The translations under genes and the position numbers were made by a program. A stretch of 64,000 bases of DNA, taken from contig MU621120.1 of assembly GCA_025399215.1 (NCBI GenBank), positions 39,216-103,215 on the forward strand. The letters run 5' to 3'. This document shows, in pieces, positions 33,109 to 47,003 of the stretch (positions are counted from its first letter, which is position 1; each line of letters starts with the position of its first letter). The DNA comes from Globomyces pollinis-pini. Its lineage: Eukaryota > Chytridiomycota > Chytridiomycetes > Rhizophydiales > Globomycetaceae. The notes beneath the pieces are model-generated. The model was not told the origin of the DNA. It was given only the letters and a program-made list of their open reading frames with translations, and ran no database searches.

Positions 33109-34568
33109 TTATTCATAGACATACTTGACTTGTGGATGATGTACAAAGTCATCCAATTCATTCAACACCGATTGATTGAATGCATCCGGATTATCTAATC
33201 AAAAACACAATTCAATAAATAAATAAAATTACCTAAATAAAGATGATGACCAGCATTTTCAACTACTACAACCTTGACAGGTGTTTTCATGTCTGGTACC
33301 GCTTTGAGTGCATATTCATGGTTCATCCAATCAATATCACCATCTGAACGTTAGTAAGATCATTGTTGATACAGATGAAGGTAGTTGGCATTTTCAGATT
33401 AGGTAGTCGTGGATGTAAGGGTTTACGTGGCCAAGCTCCCTAGATCTTTAAAAATCAAGATCAAATACGGGTAATAAGAGACGAGCTAAAGCATATTCCC
33501 CACTACCAGGTTGAGCTGATATATGATAAATATAATTTTCTACTTGTTAATGTTGAAAGATACCTAAATCCTTTGCTTCTTCATTATCAAGATGTTTGAA
33601 ACGATGAGTAGCATATCTTTTCACCAAGGATGGACCAGCAGGACCAAATGTACGTATAACAGACATGGGTGTTACATTCCATGACCAAAGGGATCGAAAG
33701 AGTGAAAGTAAGTAACCTGGTCTTTGAGGTTGTGAACTAGGTTCTGGAGCAGATGGTACACCCACTATAATCAAAATAAAGGTTGTTACCAGGTGATACT
33801 AGAATCAATTTTTCTACACGTTCAGGATACTTTAATGCATAGCAAGTTGATAGATACCCCTACAACAAGAAAAAACAATAAAAAGAAAGTTGAATGTCAT
33901 ACCCCCATACTATGTCCAAGTAACACCATAGATTCCAAACCCATTTTAATTCTCCAAGCTTCCAAAGAATCAATAAAAAAGTTTTCAGTATCATTAACAA
34001 TGATATCATCTGTAGCATGACGACCACTTTTAACAAATGAAGGTCGACTTGAATTTCCCATTCCTAACCAATCAAGTGAAAAGATGTTATAATCATCTAA
34101 TTTAGCAAGATCTTGATAATTTTTATAAAAGAAACCTAATCCTGCACCATATCTAATTTTAAAATCAATTCATATTATTGATAACTTACCCATGAGTCAT
34201 TACTAGATTCTTCTTTTGATTAATATTAAAAGTATCATTTGAATTTAAAGAAAGAGTATCATTTGAATCCAAGATTTTCGAATTTGTAGAATCCAAATGA
34301 ATATATTTTGAAGCATGTTGACCAATTACCAAAGTATTAATAGATTTTTGATCATCTAATTTAACGAGACCTAATTGAGCAAATGGTCTAGTAATAGAAA
34401 ATGGTAAATTAAATGATAACACTCTATTGAGTAATGTTTGTTCAGCTCCATATCCTTGTGCAGTTGAAGTAGGAGTCCAAGAAAATAAAGACCATCTATC
34501 TTTTTAATGAAATAGAAATCAAACCTTGAATCATTTAAATTTCTTTGTGATAAAATAACGTCATCCAT
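33109..34568 (-). CDS. ABHD4/ABHD5-like alpha/beta hydrolase
   Basis: Nine exons joined by introns of 29, 37, 43, 25, 24, 29, 29 and 38 nt give 401 residues (exons 34525-34568, 34191-34495, 33903-34153, 33790-33859, 33564-33764, 33469-33539, 33373-33439, 33233-33343, 33109-33194). Features: SWTPTSTAQ near the N-terminus, a THGYGAGLGFF oxyanion region, nucleophile elbow GHSMGG (split by an intron), acidic residue in YGDIDWM and catalytic His in AGHHLYLDNP. So the triad is intact. Relatives (ABHD4/5, fungal Cld1) act on phospholipids or cardiolipin at mitochondria or lipid droplets. The nucleophile is Ser and not the Asn of ABHD5, so it should be an active lipase. Confidence 0.9.
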
Positions 34569-35056
34569 TTGTAATTGTTTAAGTAAATGAGATCGATTGG
34601 GACCAATTAATTTTAGTTTTGAGAATAGTAAAGGAAACTTGAATTTCCTTTGATTCTTTCTTTTAAGGAAACGATGGAGTCGAGAAATTGTGGAAGTGGA
34701 ATATGGAGGAAAACTCGGGTTTTCAATTTATCCACAAACTACCATCAACAAAGTATTATAAAGGAATTTAGTTTAAATAGAAATCCGAAATGGTATGGAA
34801 TGTACAGAGAACAAATGTCTTTGTTAAAGAAAGAAGAGTGCTTTTGTCAAAGAGAAAAAGCTTATTATTAACTGGTCCTATTAAAAAAGTTCTTAACTGG
34901 TCTTGTACCAGAAACTCTTGACTGGTTCTAGAGACTATTGTCTGGTTCTAGAAATTCTTGAATGATCAGAAGAATAGAATCTTTTGTTCTAACTAAAGTT
35001 GTAAATCCTTAGAGTCAATTAATGAAAATAAACGTTGCATTTATTGAAATGTTGAA
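34569..35056. other. Intergenic region with a small ORF
   Basis: A plus-strand ORF at 34668-34871 (ATG at 34674 region, about 65 codons, basic, several Trp/Tyr) has no recognised family. The minus-strand frame upstream of the hydrolase start is also open for some codons, so the hydrolase could begin earlier. Tandem repeats follow at 34871-34961. Confidence 0.35.
34871..34961 (+). repeat. Short tandem repeat, 20-25 bp unit
   Basis: Four imperfect units, each starting (A)CTGGTYCT and ending with a TTCTTG-like segment, for example ACTGGTTCTAGAGACTATTG and CTGGTTCTAGAAATTCTTGA. Confidence 0.75.
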
Positions 35057-35824
35057 TTAAATCAAAACACAAGCCTTCTTTTTGGATGGTCTTTTGGTTT
35101 CTGGTGGAACTAATACTGCTCGGATTGCCTCATCAAAGACATTCTTTAATCCCTTTTGCGTCAATGCTGAACATTCAAGATATTTGTGTGCATTAATTTC
35201 TTTCATCATCTGTGTTCCTTGAGGGTAAGTAATAGGAGCCATTCGTTTCTCTCGTAGTTTTTCAATTGTATCTCGATCTTCTCGTAGATCGAGTTTGGTA
35301 CCTACTAAAATTGATGGTGTATTAGGTGCATGATGGGATATTTCTGGGAACCACTATAAAGTTAATTGATTTGAAATAGTGAATTAAATGAATCCATAGG
35401 GTTGTACAAGAAAGGTTATAATTCAAGAAAGTTTATATAATAAGGTTTACCTTTGTTCTGACATTTTCGAATGAAGGAGGAGAGACGAGAGAGAAGCAAA
35501 TTAAAAAGACATCAGTTTGAGGATATGATAAAGGACGTAAACGATCATAATCTTCTTGACCGGCTGTATCCCATAAACCTAAATTGATTGGTTTTCCGTC
35601 TACCATAACATTTGCAGAATAATTGTCGAAACTAATTGTTTAAAGTAAATAAGTTTACACAGTAGGAATATATTCACCTGGGAAAGCATTTGTAGTATAA
35701 CTGATTAAAACTTGGAGTTAATTACTTTTAATAATTCTTACGACAAGTTTTTCCTACGGCACTGATAGTTAATGAATTAAATTAGTTACCCATCACCTAC
35801 GACTACACATTTTATAGCTTGCAT
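35057..35824 (-). CDS. RAC1: Rac-type Rho GTPase
   Basis: Small GTPase controlling actin and polarity at the plasma membrane. Exons 35790-35824, 35742-35761, 35659-35710, 35451-35631 and 35057-35353 give 194 residues. All G motifs are seen: GDGAVGKTC (P-loop, interrupted by intron 1), YIPTVFDNYSA (switch I, interrupted by intron 3), [19 protein letters not shown] (switch II), GTKLDLRED and SALTQKGL. The Thr-Ile-Glu-Lys and TYPQGTQM residues favour Rac over Cdc42. The C-terminus KKKACVLI is a polybasic region plus a geranylgeranylation box. Exon 2 is 20 nt. Introns are 28, 31, 27 and 97 nt; the last is an outlier without internal AG|GT junction. Confidence 0.95.
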
Positions 35825-36050
35825 TCCTATTTTTTTTTTAGTAATTGTATAATATGATAATAATAATTAGTTGATATCAATGTAATGAAGTAGTTGAAAT
35901 TACCTTTTGAATTAAAGAAAGAAAAATAAGAGGGTGGAGTGGGAAGTTTGAAGCAAAAATGAACACGCCACAGAAACCATTCAAACAAGAGCCCAAATTA
36001 AAAAAAGAATTGTATTTAATTGTATTAAGTTTATTTTACTGTCATTTGTA

Positions 36051-39780
<3,730 letters not shown>

Positions 39781-39958
39781 AAAGTGAAAAATTTATTGAC
39801 TTTCATCATCACTTCAATCCTTCACCAAAATACTTTCCTTAAACAAAAACCTTTTTTTAACTCAAAATACTTTCTAAATGAATTTCTATTTTTATTGGTT
39901 AACCGCAAAAATCACTCTCAAAAAAAAGAAATAAAAAAAATAAAAAATAGTTAACCAA
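39781..39958. promoter_or_regulatory. Divergent promoter of KAT6-like gene and UTP21
   Basis: 178 bp between two start codons facing apart, with A-rich stretches on the UTP21 side. No conserved element was recognised. Confidence 0.5.
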
Positions 39959-42877
39959 ATGCCTTCATTATTCACCCCCTTTAGAGCTGTCGGTTATGTC
40001 ACTCACGATACTAAACTACTCATTCAAGCTAGAGGATCGCAGTACTTTATCACTTCCAAAATTCATAACACTTTCCATATTTATAACGCTGAAAAATTAA
40101 ATCTCCTATTCGTTGCCGATCCACTACCTAATAACTTGGCAATTGACGCTATCGCTGTCCAAAATGATGCTACTTTCGTCGCTTCCAATCATCGTATCTT
40201 TATCTACAACAAACACAAAATTACTCTTTCATTGGAAAATCCTACTCCTTGTTTGATTTCTTCTTTAACCGTAATGGGTGACTTGCTATTAGCTCTCTCA
40301 GACTCGGTTCATATCTGGAACTTGTCCTCAAATTCATATCACGCTTCTTTACCGCTTGATCCTGCTTTCTCCCCTGCTATATTGTTACACCCTTCCACTT
40401 ATGTAAACAAAGTACTGATTGCTTCTTCGGATGGACATCTGCAATTATGGAATATTAGAAATATGAAATTGTTATTCTCCTTCCCCAAATTCAGTCACCC
40501 AATCACTTCCCTCGTGCAATCACCTTCCATTGATGTCATTGCGATAGGTCTTTTGGATGGTTCTATAATTCTATTCAACATCAAACTTAACAAGCAGCTC
40601 TTCAAATTCAATCAGGACGGTAAAGTCACCGACATATCCTTCAGAACTGGTACAATCTCAACTCTAACTTCTTAGATGGCCAACCAATCATGGCTACCGC
40701 CAACATGACCGGAAATATTGCTCTTTGGGATCTAGAAGAAAGGAGATTAGTTCACATCATGTACGATGTTCATGATGCCTCTGTTCACACTTGTTTCTTC
40801 TTCCATGGAATGCCCCTACTCCTAACTGCATCGTCTGACAACTCGATTAAAGTAATACTAAATATCTAACTCTTAGCAATGGATATTTGATTCCCTTGAC
40901 GGTACCCCAAGACTTTTGAAATCAAGAACAGGTCATCATCAACCTCCAAACCTAATTCAATATTACGGCAGCGAAGGTCACCATGTTCTTAGCACCGGCC
41001 AGGATCGGGCTTTGCGTTCCTTTTGTCTCATTAGGGATTCTCAAAATGTTGAGTTATCTCAAGGATCTTTAGTCAAGAAATCTAAAATTTTAAATGTTCA
41101 CGTCGATGATTTGCGTTTGCCAAATATCCTGCAATTCTCTTCTCGTAAGTTTTCAGTTTTTTCTTGTTGTTCATTGATATCTCCTTAAATACTCATTTAC
41201 ATCACCTTACATATTATATGTCTCGATAGAATATTTATTTACATACGACCGAACCAGAAACAAACTAACGATAGAACTTGCCAAACAAGCTGAATGGGAT
41301 AATATTATCTCTTGCCATTCTGGTGAAAATTCCGCACGAACTTGGAGTTTTCAACGAAAAGCCATAGGAAAACATATCTTGCCGTCCAAAGATAACAGTG
41401 CCATCAAGGTAAATAGATACACACATAACAATGTAAAGGCAGTGCATATAAGTTCTTGTGGAAATTTTGGATTTTTGGGAACATCATTAGGACAAATTGA
41501 TAAATTCAATTTACAATCGGGATTATTTCGAAGATCAATGAAAGGACACACTAAAGCAGTGACAGCACTCGTATCTGACAATATCAATCAATTATTAATA
41601 TCAGGATCATTAGATCAATCCATTAAAGTATATTGTCATTACCTTAACTGTTTAGTTTTGGGAATTCAACAAGGGAATTTTATTAGATTCTATCACTTTA
41701 TCTGCTCCAATTTCATTTTTCAAATTACACCAAGAAAGTCGATTGTTGGCCGTTATCACTGACGATTTAACTATTCAAGTGATTGATATTGATACTAAAC
41801 GAATTGTGCGTGAATTTCAAGGTCACCACAATCGAATTAACTCACTCGCTTTTTCACCTGATGGTAGATGGATTATTACTTCATCCATGGACCTGACAAT
41901 CAGGACTTGGGACTTACCAACCGGCTTCCTAATTGATTGTTTTAAAGTGCCTGATGTATGCACATCATTAGATATGTCCCCTACCGGTGATTTCTTGGCT
42001 ACCACTCATGTCAATCAAGTTGGTATCTTCCTTTGGGCAAATCGATCACAGTACACAAATGTACCACTTACACCATTGAATGATGATGATGTAGATCAAG
42101 TATTATTACCAACCACGAGTGGATATGATCCATTGCAAGGTATAATTCCCTATATTTATTCTCTAGAGAGTGATACAGAAGATGATGAGGAATTGGTACC
42201 AGATGAAGATGAAAATCAAGATTGGATTCCTTTGGATGAAACCTTGATTAGTCTATCATCATTACCAAAATCAAGATGGCATAATTTATTAAATTTAGAA
42301 TCGATCAAAGTAACATATTAAAACTAATAGATAGGAACGTAACAAACCTAAAGAAGCTCCAAAAGTGCCAGAAAAAGCACCATTCTTTTTATCAACCACT
42401 TCAGGACCCATCCCTAAATTCATCCCAGATACAACCGACGAAACGGAAACATCCAAAGTGTTAAATCTCACCCATCTCAATAACGATTCCCATCTAGTTG
42501 ACCTATTACGTAAAAACACAGTTACAAATGATTACACCCAATTCTATTCCGAATTGAAATCATTGGGACCATCAGCTATTGATTTTGAAATCCGTAATTT
42601 CCCACTTGAAAATAATTATGAAATCATGCATTCGTTTATTAAATCCATTCAATGGGGATTACAAAGCCAGACTGATTTTGAGTTATATCAAACATATTTG
42701 AATGTATTTTTAAAGGTATAGATGCATTATTTTTGATATTAGATTCATGGGGATGTGTTGGTAGAGGCACAGATAGATATGGAAGGTGTAGAAGATTTGG
42801 TGAAAGGTTCTTGGGGGCGATTGGAACGTGGGTTGATGTATGGATTATGTCTAACTGAGTTTTCAATGAATCAATAA
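39959..42877 (+). CDS. UTP21: SSU processome WD40 protein Utp21
   Basis: U3 snoRNP protein for 18S rRNA maturation in the nucleolus (WDR36 in humans). Seven exons (39959-40649, 40676-40851, 40877-41144, 41230-41627, 41656-42309, 42335-42715, 42743-42877) give 900 residues. It starts with two tandem WD40 propellers (for example LIASSDGHLQLWNIRN, GNIALWDLEE, LISGSLDQSIKFWEF, RWIITSSMDLTIRTWDL), interrupted by the family segment KQAEWDNIISCHSGE, and ends in the Utp21 domain with ERNKPKEAPKVPEKAPFFLST. Introns are 25-28 nt, except the third (85 nt). A second, broken copy of the last exon lies at 44964-45160. Confidence 0.95.
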
Positions 42878-44054
42878 ATCATTATCAAATTATTTTAATT
42901 GCTTCCTATTATAATTAAAACTATCAGAATTATTCAATTTTATTTTTTTGTCGTTGATTTAACTTTTTCGCGTCTTGAATTCACCCAAACAATAGCTTGA
43001 AATGAAATAATTGGAGTATTCTGTATCCGTGAATATTTACAGAAGGCTTTTAGCACTTATGCCACTATGCAGATGCTCAAAATATTCAGAATGTAGATGA
43101 ACTGGGAGTTTGTGGAACAGATTCGAGGAAAGCTAACTCTACAAAAATAAGATGATATATTGAATAATACCAAAGTTCGATAGACTTAACGGTTCTGGTT
43201 CTATCATAGTAACAGCCATTGAATACGAAATCTACATGAATCGACAGGGTTAAATGAAAAATATGCTGACCTAGGTTAGTTAAATATGATCCATCATGCC
43301 AATGGATATTTTTAATTTGGAAAACAGTCATGTTAATGCGATAACCTATTGATAGAAACCACACAATAGGTTATCACGTCAATATCACTATATCATCAAC
43401 ATTTTAGATTTGATTTAGCAGAAGCAGAATCCAGCTTCATGTAATCTGTCATTTTGCTAAATTCTGTAGAATTCATTGGCTGTTACTGAAGTGATGTCTA
43501 GAAAAATTAAAACAATTGCAGCTATTAAAACAATTGCAGCTATTGAAATGATGCATTCATTTAATGCTTCCTCCTAGTTCGCAGCTGAATCAAAATTAAA
43601 GATAATCAGGATGGATTGATTTAATAGCTGCAAGAAATAACAAGTGGAAATAAATGATTCGCAGGTCAAGAGAGAATTGACAAACGTTTCCAAACCAATG
43701 CTCTGATCTGCCAAAGAAACTAAATAATTTAAAGCTTTGGTGGGTATCCATGATCGTTGGTTGATATATAGTTGCTGGAATTCGTCAGTGGTGTAATTTG
43801 TGAAGGTAACAAACCATAAAAGAAGTTTTGACAAGCTAGTGATCAGTAAATCATATATAGTACTCTAATTTTATAAAGACATGGTTATAGAGTGCTCATA
43901 CTACTCAAGGTTTACCATTGGAAAATGATGGGGAAACTTGCATGCTAGTGTTACCAACAAACAAGCAGTTGAATATAGAATGAATATAGACAGTACTGAA
44001 ATTGGCAAAAACGATTACTCGCAGATTTATTTGGTCAGTACAAATCTGGTTTCA

Positions 44055-44085
44055 GGGGGAATCGAACCCACGACATCGTCATGTC
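44055..44085 (-). other. tRNA-like box B sequence
   Basis: On the minus strand GTGGGTTCGATTCCCCC fits the T-arm/box B consensus, but no matching acceptor 5' strand, D-arm or anticodon arm can be drawn. A second GGTTCGATCC is found on the plus strand at about 44149. This could be a tRNA relic or a tRNA-derived SINE head. Not called as a tRNA gene. Confidence 0.3.
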
Positions 44086-44963
44086 CTGGGTTTTTGACCA
44101 TGTCACACCACTGTCGCTGATAGCTGGCTGGGATCCCAGGTCAAGCGTGGTTCGATCCGACAACCACCCTCACCTGGGGCCATGCCAGCACACTCCCTTA
44201 AGAGGGCTTGGAAATTATCACTTCATTCTCATATTTACAGACAATAACTTGACCAAAATAGGTCGACTATCAATCATTAAAACTACAGTTGGAACCAATA
44301 GATCACACTCAATCCATTGGGATCAGTCGAAAAGCAATCTCATATCATTGGCACTAAATACACAAACGAAACCAAAGTCAGTATTTGTTGCTTTATTTGA
44401 AAGTAGTGTATCCCTGATTGAAAGCAGTCAAGTTCTTTTTGTATCATTTTGCTGCATTTTGATTCAATAATGAAATGGATATTGACAGACTTCTAAACAA
44501 CTTCCGAATGGTGAAGGGACAACAATGTTGTTGATGTTAACCATTTTCCCAGCTACAGCACTATAGTATATCAAAGTGCTACTAATAACTTGTTAAGGTT
44601 GGAAATACTTGTTTTCCATTGTAACTCTACTGGTCAGCCCTTCGATCCATCCCATTACAAGGTGCTTTATATCACACTATATGCCATTGAAGATTCTACT
44701 TGTTAGCTCAGCATTCCACAACCAGTACTCATATCAACTTGAAATGGATGAAAAGTATAATAACTACTTGATACTTATTGGATTGGTGTTGTAACAATCT
44801 CAATTTGAATTAGGTGCTTCAATACCAAAACCATGGGTAGTGTCTAAAAATACCTACAGATGAATATTTTGGATGATATTTCACGAAATAACACACTACA
44901 ATCAGGATTGGATGTGTCTTAAAATACCTACAGATAAATTAATATGGTATCTCACGAGAAAAC

Positions 44964-45160
44964 AGAGGCACAGATAGATATGGAAGGTGTGGAGGATTTG
45001 GTGAAAGGTTCTTGGGGGCGATTGGAATGTGGGGTTGATGTATGGATTATGTATAACAGAGTTTTCAATGAATCAATAAATCATTATAAAATTATTTTAA
45101 TGGCTTCTTAGTATAATTAAAATTATCAGAATGATCTTAGTTTTTTGAATTTTATTTTAT
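44964..45160 (+). pseudogene. Degenerate copy of the UTP21 last exon and 3' flank
   Basis: Matches 42763-42950 closely, starting AGAGGCACAGATAGATATGG, through the stop region and about 70 bp of 3' flank. It has an extra G (GTGGGG instead of GTGGG) that breaks the frame, and Thr/Ile changes. It sits directly next to the galactokinase stop codon and has no upstream UTP21 sequence. Confidence 0.9.
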
Positions 45161-45176
45161 TGTAGGTAATTTAAAT

Positions 45177-46768
45177 TTAATTGTCAACGATCAATGCACC
45201 AATACATGGCTTGGTAGCAAACAGAGCAGATTCTATAAACGCATCATCCAAATACTGATCAGGAAAATGTTTTGCATAATACTGTTCGCGCAATTTGGAA
45301 ATAAAGGTGGTAGCATGATCAACGGACACCAAGCTTACCGTACAACCTCCCCAACCGGCACCTGTCAACCTCGATCCATAAGCGCCTAACGAACTACAAT
45401 AAACAAAATCTATAGTTACCGTGCCAATTGTGTCAATTCATCCAACTCATCACAACTACAATCAAAATAATCGCGACAACTTTCATGTGATTCATTCATA
45501 AGTTGACCAAGTTGTGATAGAATAGTAGAAGGCTGTTGGTGACATAGTTGTTGGAATTCATAAACTCGTTGAGCTTCACTATAAACATGTATGGCTCGTT
45601 TAAATAATTGAAACGAATGAGCACGGATATTGATACCACGGATATATAAATCATTGATGGTTTGAATATCAATTCCAATTTCATTTGAAATTTGTTGCAT
45701 CGTATATGGTTCTGGATTGATGTGTAACTGAACTAATGAATTTAATTTGTCAAGTCTTTCAATTTGGTTTAGGTTGCTTGGATAAGTATCAAAATACATT
45801 TGTTCAACCTGTTTGAGTGTAATAGGATATTTAGGTAAGGTTAGTTTGAGTTTAACACACAGGAGTAGGGAAATGAGTCGACATTCAACTACACGTAAGT
45901 TGTAATGAATTGGTGCAGTGACATGTTTATCAGCCGTTACCAATGTATTAGCAATAATGAATACGAATTCAGGTGTGGTTTTGGGTAAGATAACAGGAGT
46001 AGCATCAAGTTTTGGATGAAAATCAATGAGTAGAGCAGATTCATTTGAGGCCATGATCGAAATGGATTGATCCATTCCACCACCATGAACACCAACTAAT
46101 CGTTCACATTCAATGGCAGTTTGAGAGAGTTCACCTTTGGTCATGGCTGATCGATGTGCATGTAAGGTTGCTAATGCAGAACAACATACTAGTGATGAAC
46201 TTGATGAAAGACCAGATCCAGTTGGGACTGTACCAGAAACTACAATTTTCATGGAGTAGAAGGTCGTAGGGTTTAACCTATCCAGAACACCTTTATAGCC
46301 ACATTTGAAGTAGTTTGTCCATTCATGAATAGAAGAATCAATGGTCACATGAACACTCTCTTCATGGTTGAATATTGCTTTCGAATATTTGCCAACAGTA
46401 TTTACAAGTTCGATGGTAGGATTAGTGGATGGGATAGCAGAAATGGCCATCTAAAATGTCAGAAATTTCTTGTTACTATCGTATCTCTTTCAATTGCCAT
46501 CGGTAAAACTGAGTAGCCTGAGTAATCAATATGTTCACCTAACGATAAGTACAACACCAGTACCAATGAGATTAACTCGTCCTGGACTTCGTACGTAGAA
46601 CTGAGGTACACAATCGAAATTGTTTTTGAATGTATTGTTTATGGACAATATCCGATTTTGAACTGAACTAGAGTAGACTGTTTGCAGTTCATTTGAGTTT
46701 ATCGTGGGGATAGAATCGAGTAGAATACTACCATTACCTTTGTTGCTGATGATTTTGTCACTCTTCAT
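45177..46768 (-). CDS. GAL1: Galactokinase (GAL1/GALK2 type)
   Basis: GHMP kinase that phosphorylates galactose (or N-acetylgalactosamine) in the Leloir pathway. Exons 46564-46768, 46477-46538, 45420-46450 and 45177-45393 with introns of 25, 26 and 26 nt give 504 residues. Motifs: [21 protein letters not shown] (galactokinase signature, intron 1 inside it), the ATP loop GTVPTGSGLSSSSSL, and TGAGWGGCTVSL near the end. The long form with an insertion around residues 250-400 is typical of fungal GAL1 and animal GALK2. Substrate preference cannot be told from sequence. Confidence 0.95.
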
Positions 46769-47003
46769 AATTTAGACTACACAACTGTCTCAAGAAAAAA
46801 AAATTCTGTGTAAAAAATAAGAAATGGGAAACTATGTCAAATTCCCTTTTCAAAGGATTTAGGGTTTTTGTGTTGACGATATAAAGAAAGGACGAGATTG
46901 AATGTTAGGGTAAAAACATCATGTAGTTGTATTCAAAAACGATTTATTTATATAAAATAAAGGCAATTAATGAACGATAAACAAAAAGAAGAGCTCCAAG
47001 AAA

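Larger units (their letters stand above)
42878..45176. other. Intergenic region between convergent UTP21 and galactokinase
   Basis: 2.3 kb, unusually long for this window. It holds a copy of the UTP21 3' end, a tRNA-like box-B sequence near 44060 and a doubled motif with AAAATACCTACAGAT at about 44850 and 44920. Minus-strand ORFs at 43086-43364 and 43574-43834 look weakly protein-like but have no proper start or family. It may be the scar of an insertion plus duplication. Confidence 0.55.

Noticed and set aside
43086..43834. Minus-strand protein gene between UTP21 and galactokinase
   Set aside because: Two ORFs look weakly coding, but joining them by plausible short introns creates stops and no family is recognisable.
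44041..44120. tRNA gene on the minus strand
   Set aside because: Box B and a T-arm-like hairpin exist, but the acceptor 3' strand has no 5' partner and no anticodon arm can be folded.
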